Of a stretch of DNA of 49,016 bases, positions 45,975 to 49,016 are shown piece after piece (the stretch's first letter is position 1; each line of letters starts with the position of its first letter). The stretch lies in IMG/VR virus record IMGVR_UViG_3300012936_006652, positions 1-49,016 of that record; one strand, given 5' to 3'. The position numbers and the translations under genes are program-made. The DNA is from a virus. Below the pieces are notes generated by a model. The model worked only from the letters and a program-made list of their open reading frames with translations, had not been told where the DNA came from and searched no databases.

Positions 45975-46573
45975 ATGCTCCAAGATTAATTACAGAGTGG
46001 ACAAACTTTGAGTACGATCCAAGCTTAATAAAAGAGCAAAAAGCTATGGGTAAACCAATGATGATGAAAGGTATTTTGCAAAAGGCAGAAACTTTAAATC
46101 AAAATGGTCGTGTTTATCCAAAAATTATTCTCGAAAGAGAAATTAGAAATTATCAAAAGTTTATTAAAGAAAACCGTGCGCTAGGTGAATTAGATCATCC
46201 AGACTCTTCTGTTGTTGAATTAAAAAATTCTTCACATATTATTAGAGAAGCACACATGGAAGGGAATATCGTTTACGGTACAGTTGAAATTCTTAACACA
46301 CCTAGCGGAAAGATCTTGCAATCTTTAGTTGAAAGTGGAGTAACTTTAGGTATTTCTTCTCGCGGTGTGGGTAGTACAAAGTCTGAAGGTAATATGCAAA
46401 TTGTACAAGACGATTTTCAACTTATTTGTTGGGATTTTGTAAGTGAACCTTCAACCCCAGGTGCTTTTATGATGAAAGAAGGAAAAGAAGTAAGTCCTCA
46501 ATTTATAAACCAAGTTTTTAACAAATCAGACAAAATAGATAGAATATTTAATGACATATTGGAGTGGAAATAA
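45971..46573 (+). CDS. 21: Prohead core protease, T4 gp21-like (peptidase S80)
   Basis: A 200-residue maturation protease. Visible motifs are MMMKGILQKAETLNQNGRVY, the substrate-proximal start of the family, GELDHPDSS (72-80) with catalytic His76, then GTVEILNTPSGKILQSLVES, and LGISSRGVGS (126-135) with the nucleophilic serine at 129 or 130. The strand WDFVSEPSTPGAFM ends the fold. It would digest the scaffold and trim capsid proteins during head maturation, and cleave itself. Length is close to T4 gp21 (212). The start has a strong AGGAGG ribosome binding site at the end of the upstream gene and overlaps its stop by 4 bases. The following gene starts with no gap. The family call is firm. Confidence 0.92.
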   Translation: MNAPRLITEWTNFEYDPSLIKEQKAMGKPMMMKGILQKAETLNQNGRVYPKIILEREIRNYQKFIKENRALGELDHPDSSVVELKNSSHIIREAHMEGNIVYGTVEILNTPSGKILQSLVESGVTLGISSRGVGSTKSEGNMQIVQDDFQLICWDFVSEPSTPGAFMMKEGKEVSPQFINQVFNKSDKIDRIFNDILEWK

Positions 46574-47011
46574 ATGGCAATCTCACATATCCCAAGATCA
46601 GTAGGGCATAACTTTGCTCCAGAATACCAAATAAGTGCTGTACCTTTTTTTATTGATGCTGACGGTGGAACAGTAATTAGAGCTAATGCACAAGGAAAAG
46701 TTGTTGATGCTAATGAAACGCAAATAGAAGAAGTTAAACTTCCTAAAATATCACAATGGCTGCAGTTTAATAATGCAAGTGGTGATGCAGTAACAGTATA
46801 TTTTAGTAGAAAAGAAGCTGTAGGTGGCACAAAAAAAGGTATAATTGTTGCTGATGGTATTACTACAAGACCTTTGAGAATTAGATGTTCTAGTTTATAT
46901 TTTGTAAATAATGTCGCTGCAAATTTTCATATCGTTGCCGGACTAACTTCAATTGACAGTAAAGAGTTTGAAAACGTTGTAGAAGCTTTTCTTGGTGATG
47001 ATATTACATAA
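46574..47011 (+). CDS. Small beta-rich probable virion protein, unknown
   Basis: A 145-residue protein beginning MAISHIPRSVGHNFAPEYQI. It is beta-rich with strands VPFFIDADGGTVIRANAQG, KISQWLQFNNASG, AVTVYFSRKEAVGG and LRIRCSSLYFVNNVAANFHI. It has no cysteine cluster, membrane segment or enzyme motif. The ordered composition (Ala, Val, Gly rich) and place directly after the prohead protease suggest a head protein, for example a decoration, vertex or neck component, but this is inference from position. In T4 the scaffold gene 22 would stand here; this protein is not helical and cannot be a gp22 equivalent. It starts at the base after the protease stop and is followed by a 14-base gap. Confidence 0.65.
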   Translation: MAISHIPRSVGHNFAPEYQISAVPFFIDADGGTVIRANAQGKVVDANETQIEEVKLPKISQWLQFNNASGDAVTVYFSRKEAVGGTKKGIIVADGITTRPLRIRCSSLYFVNNVAANFHIVAGLTSIDSKEFENVVEAFLGDDIT

Positions 47012-47025
47012 AAAGGTAAAAATTA

Positions 47026-47475
47026 ATGGCAAAAGTAAGTAAAGAATTATTAAAAGAAATTGTAAAAGAGTGTCTTGTTGAGATTCTTGCAGAAGGAATA
47101 TCAGGCGGAAATGTTGCATCTTTAAATGAAAGCATTAAAACTCATGTACCACAAAAAAGACCACAAAGAAATTTACAATCTCGTTTAATGAAGAATATTC
47201 TTCCTCCAAAAGAAAAAGTAAAAAATGAAAGTTTTGAAAGAAACTTAAATAAAACTATTTCACAGACAACAAATGATCCTGTTATGGCATCCATTTTAGC
47301 AGATACAGCTAAGTCTACTTTACAAGAACAAAACAACGCTGATTCTGCAAATAGATTTGCTGCTCGGCCAACAGATAGTGCTTCTCAAGTTGTAGCAAAT
47401 ACAGATCCAACAGAATTATTTGCAGAATCAGCTTCTAATTGGGCGCAGTTAGCTTTTTCTGATAACAACAAGTAA
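47026..47475 (+). CDS. Small helical protein, candidate prohead core/scaffold component
   Basis: A 149-residue protein. An N-terminal amphipathic helix (SKELLKEIVKECLVEILAEG) is followed by a basic, disordered-looking part (HVPQKRPQRNLQSRLMKNI), then a helical stretch DPVMASILADTAKSTLQEQ and an Ala/Ser/Asn-rich tail with DSASQVVANTDPTELFAESA. Alternating helix and disorder with small residues is typical of cleavable core proteins, and the gene lies just after the protease, so a scaffold or core role is reasonable. I see no clear similarity to T4 gp22 and cannot confirm it. It ends before an 86-base gap that holds a candidate late promoter. Confidence 0.6.
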   Translation: MAKVSKELLKEIVKECLVEILAEGISGGNVASLNESIKTHVPQKRPQRNLQSRLMKNILPPKEKVKNESFERNLNKTISQTTNDPVMASILADTAKSTLQEQNNADSANRFAARPTDSASQVVANTDPTELFAESASNWAQLAFSDNNK

Positions 47476-47513
47476 TTTATCATAGGCTTAATAAAAATTT
47501 AACTGACAACCAT

Positions 47514-47522
47514 ATATTTATT
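47514..47522 (+). promoter_or_regulatory. Candidate late promoter element (ATATTTATT)
   Basis: ATATTTATT at 47514-47522 lies in the largest gap of the window (47476-47561), 39 bases before ATG 47562, leaving room for a short leader and the CGGAG ribosome binding site at 47548-47552. The following bases ATTA also match the copy at 47849. Apart from this element I see nothing in the gap; there is no convincing terminator hairpin. Confidence 0.42.
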
Positions 47523-47561
47523 ATTAGACACACAATAATTTAATATACGGAGTTAACAATT

Positions 47562-47843
47562 ATGTCTAGAAGAAATAGAAAACTTACAACTGCTACCCTA
47601 AGAAGAATCATTGCTGAAGAGCGTGCTAGATTAAACGAGACTTTAGAAATGGGACTCAGCCACCCGTCAGAAGCACCTAAAAGAACACGTGAAGTTGGCG
47701 CTGATAAATATGCAGACTCTTTGGAGCAATGTTGCAATTGGTATCAAATGTGTAAACTAAAAGAAGCAAAATTGCAAAAAGAGCTTAGACTTGTTAAAGA
47801 AGCAAAAAAGAGACTTAAAAGAAGAATTCTTAAAAATATCTAA
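47562..47843 (+). CDS. Small basic helical protein, possible prohead core protein
   Basis: A 93-residue, very basic protein. The N-terminus RRNRKLTTATLRRIIAEERA is an amphipathic basic helix; a middle part (ADKYADSLEQCCNWYQMCKL) contains three cysteines and aromatics; the C-terminus is a long Lys/Arg helix (KELRLVKEAKKRLKRRILKN). The LxxxxLRRIIxEE pattern is a short helix type I recall from small phage head genes, without a known function. The high charge could serve DNA or scaffold binding inside the prohead, like the small core proteins of T4, but no homology to gp67 or gp68 is visible. It stands alone between two candidate late promoters, which suggests strong separate expression. Start ATG with CGGAG 9 bases upstream. 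Confidence 0.65.
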   Translation: MSRRNRKLTTATLRRIIAEERARLNETLEMGLSHPSEAPKRTREVGADKYADSLEQCCNWYQMCKLKEAKLQKELRLVKEAKKRLKRRILKNI

Positions 47844-47848
47844 TTTGC

Positions 47849-47857
47849 ATATTTATT
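47849..47857 (+). promoter_or_regulatory. Candidate late promoter element (ATATTTATT)
   Basis: ATATTTATT at 47849-47857 sits in the 39-base gap before ATG 47883, 25 bases upstream of it. The extended match to the copy at 47514 is ATATTTATTATTA. TAGGAG at 47870-47875 is the ribosome binding site. Confidence 0.42.
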
Positions 47858-47882
47858 ATTATAACTAATAGGAGTTTAAAAA

Positions 47883-48545
47883 ATGTCAAGAAATGAATTT
47901 AATTCTAGAAATGGTACTCTTTCTATAAATCAACAGACTAAAATTCAAAGAGAAAAAATAAGTAGTAGATTTAATGGTAAAGGCGTTGCTTCAAATAATG
48001 CAAATTTACTTTTTTCTAGAAGTCCTATTGGTTATAATGATGTATTACCATCTAGAGTAGGTGGAGGTTTGTATCAAGATGGAGTATCAAATGTTTACGA
48101 AGCATATGCAGTTGCTATTGATAGTCCTGACGGTATAAATGGTTTTGGCTTTAAGAATTCTAATTTTGCTTATATGAACTATAATCACCCAGACACAATA
48201 GATGATAATCCTTTATTTTCTTCAGGCAGTTTAAGACTATCAGATGGTAATAAAAATAGAACAGAAGATCCATTCAACGGGTTTCCTAACCCAATTGTTC
48301 CTGAAGATGCGATTAACAATCCGTCTGTTATAAGTGACGCTGAAAATGACTTTAATGATTATAATTTACCTACTGGTGATGGTGCATCTTACGGACACGA
48401 AACTGCTGAATATAGAAAAAGAATTGAAATAAGATCGACAAATTTAGGAATTCACGCTTCTTCTACTGATAAAGTATCTAATGGTACAGAATCAGATACA
48501 CTTGGAGCTTATTTTACTAAAATATATGTGGCATCTGAAGAATAG
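47883..48545 (+). CDS. Probable head/virion protein, unknown
   Basis: A 220-residue protein, rich in Asn, Ser, Gly and Asp. The N-terminal 35 residues are polar and basic (NQQTKIQREKISSRFNGKG); an ordered part follows: LLFSRSPIGYNDVLPSRVGG, then YEAYAVAIDSPDGINGFGFK and FAYMNYNHPD. The C-terminal part has YRKRIEIRSTNLGIHAS and ends ..YFTKIYVASEE. No motif allows assignment. Its position, four genes after the protease and preceded by a candidate late promoter with TAGGAG ribosome binding site, fits a virion protein of the head region. It does not resemble a major capsid protein, which would be much longer. The next gene starts 10 bases after the stop. Confidence 0.6.
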   Translation: MSRNEFNSRNGTLSINQQTKIQREKISSRFNGKGVASNNANLLFSRSPIGYNDVLPSRVGGGLYQDGVSNVYEAYAVAIDSPDGINGFGFKNSNFAYMNYNHPDTIDDNPLFSSGSLRLSDGNKNRTEDPFNGFPNPIVPEDAINNPSVISDAENDFNDYNLPTGDGASYGHETAEYRKRIEIRSTNLGIHASSTDKVSNGTESDTLGAYFTKIYVASEE

Positions 48546-48555
48546 GAATTAAAAA

Positions 48556-49016
48556 ATGGTTAATCAATCTCTTAAAATTGACAAACAAAACGATTCTCAA
48601 AAAAATGGTTTTGTAGGATTTGATGAAAATGAAATTTATGGTTTAGCAAATTCTGGAGCATATTCTGCAGAAAGAAACGGTGCTAGATCAAAAAGACTTT
48701 TTAGTGATGCATATACAGGCTTAAGTCAAAAATCAATTGCTAATAAAATTCACTCTGGTAAAAATGAATTACAAGTACCATTGGATGACAAACAATTTTC
48801 AGTGCAAGAATTGTTAACTGACAATGAGATTGATGCTAGAACCTTAGCAAATGCAGAAAAAAGTCTTAAAGATGAAACGCTAGACATAATACGAAGTGGT
48901 ACAGGTGAAGGTTTAGAAGCTGGTTTATTAGATTCTTTTAATCCAGACTTTACCGCAAATTCAGTTTCTTTTACTTACACATCAACATTAAGTGAATCTG
49001 ACAATGAAGATGGCGT
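48556..49016 (+). CDS. Unknown virion-region protein (3' partial)
   Basis: An open frame from ATG 48556 to the window end (153 complete codons, no stop), preceded by a TAGGAATT ribosome binding site region. The visible part begins MVNQSLKIDKQNDSQKNGFV and is polar, with NEIYGLANSGAYSAERNGAR, a helical stretch (TDNEIDARTLANAEKSLKDE) and a Ser/Thr-rich part (TANSVSFTYTSTLSESDNED). The codon use and spacing are those of its neighbours, so it is a real gene. It continues beyond the window. It could be the start of a larger head protein, but the visible part has no scaffold or major capsid signature that I recognise. Confidence 0.6.
   Translation, partial: MVNQSLKIDKQNDSQKNGFVGFDENEIYGLANSGAYSAERNGARSKRLFSDAYTGLSQKSIANKIHSGKNELQVPLDDKQFSVQELLTDNEIDARTLANAEKSLKDETLDIIRSGTGEGLEAGLLDSFNPDFTANSVSFTYTSTLSESDNEDG

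Noticed and set aside
46498-46830. 110-codon open frame on the - strand across protease end and next gene
   Set aside because: Both + strand genes are well supported and tightly spaced; no start signal for this one.

Overview
The window is a continuous, very AT-rich piece of a tailed-phage genome. Every supportable gene lies on the + strand, and genes are packed with gaps of a few bases or overlaps of 1-23 bases. Recognisable genes place it with T4-like contractile-tail phages (Caudoviricetes, myovirus morphology): a gp55-like late sigma factor, gp16-like and gp17-like terminase subunits, gp25 and gp6 baseplate wedge proteins, gp20 portal and gp21 prohead protease. The low GC content and the many LamG-like virion proteins suggest a phage of a low-GC, perhaps marine, bacterium. 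That host guess is inference, because nothing in the window names a host. I see no tRNA, rRNA, CRISPR array, integrase, insertion sequence or attachment site, and no gene-free stretch longer than about 90 bases.

Layout. (1) 1-3405: the 3' end of a Cas4/RecB-like PD-(D/E)XK nuclease, a GT4 glycosyltransferase, a small membrane protein, the late sigma factor and the small terminase subunit. (2) 3408-13215: baseplate genes, namely an OB-fold hub/spike candidate, gp25, gp6, a DNRLRE-like protein and a large LamG/gp7-like protein. (3) 13230-36156: about 23 kb of large, Asn/Lys/Ile-rich virion proteins, mostly of unknown function, including ORFs of 2160, 1475 and 998 codons. At its right end sit an FN3-bearing protein and three proteins that share modules with other genes in the block. 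(4) 36156-41080: a DNA-metabolism cassette with a RuvC-like resolvase, a DnaG-type primase, a single-polypeptide Mre11-Rad50 (SbcD-SbcC) fusion and a zinc-ribbon protein. (5) 41110-49016: packaging and head genes, namely an unknown gene, TerL, portal, a possible core protein, the prohead protease and five small or partial unknown genes. The major capsid protein, tail sheath and tail tube are not in the window. The capsid gene would be expected just downstream.

How it works together. The gp55-like factor would direct host RNA polymerase to late promoters. A recurring ATATTTATT-like element stands in four of the six largest intergenic gaps, each time on the + strand 21-39 bases before a start codon, and is a candidate for that promoter. 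The baseplate and fibre block builds the adsorption apparatus. Terminase, portal and protease build and fill the head. The resolvase, primase and Mre11-Rad50 fusion process replicating and recombining DNA before packaging. The most notable features are the fused Mre11-Rad50 with its wide-spaced zinc hook, the small terminase gene lying 38 kb from the large one and next to the sigma factor, the replication cassette translationally coupled to a fibre gene, and the large uncharacterised virion-protein block.
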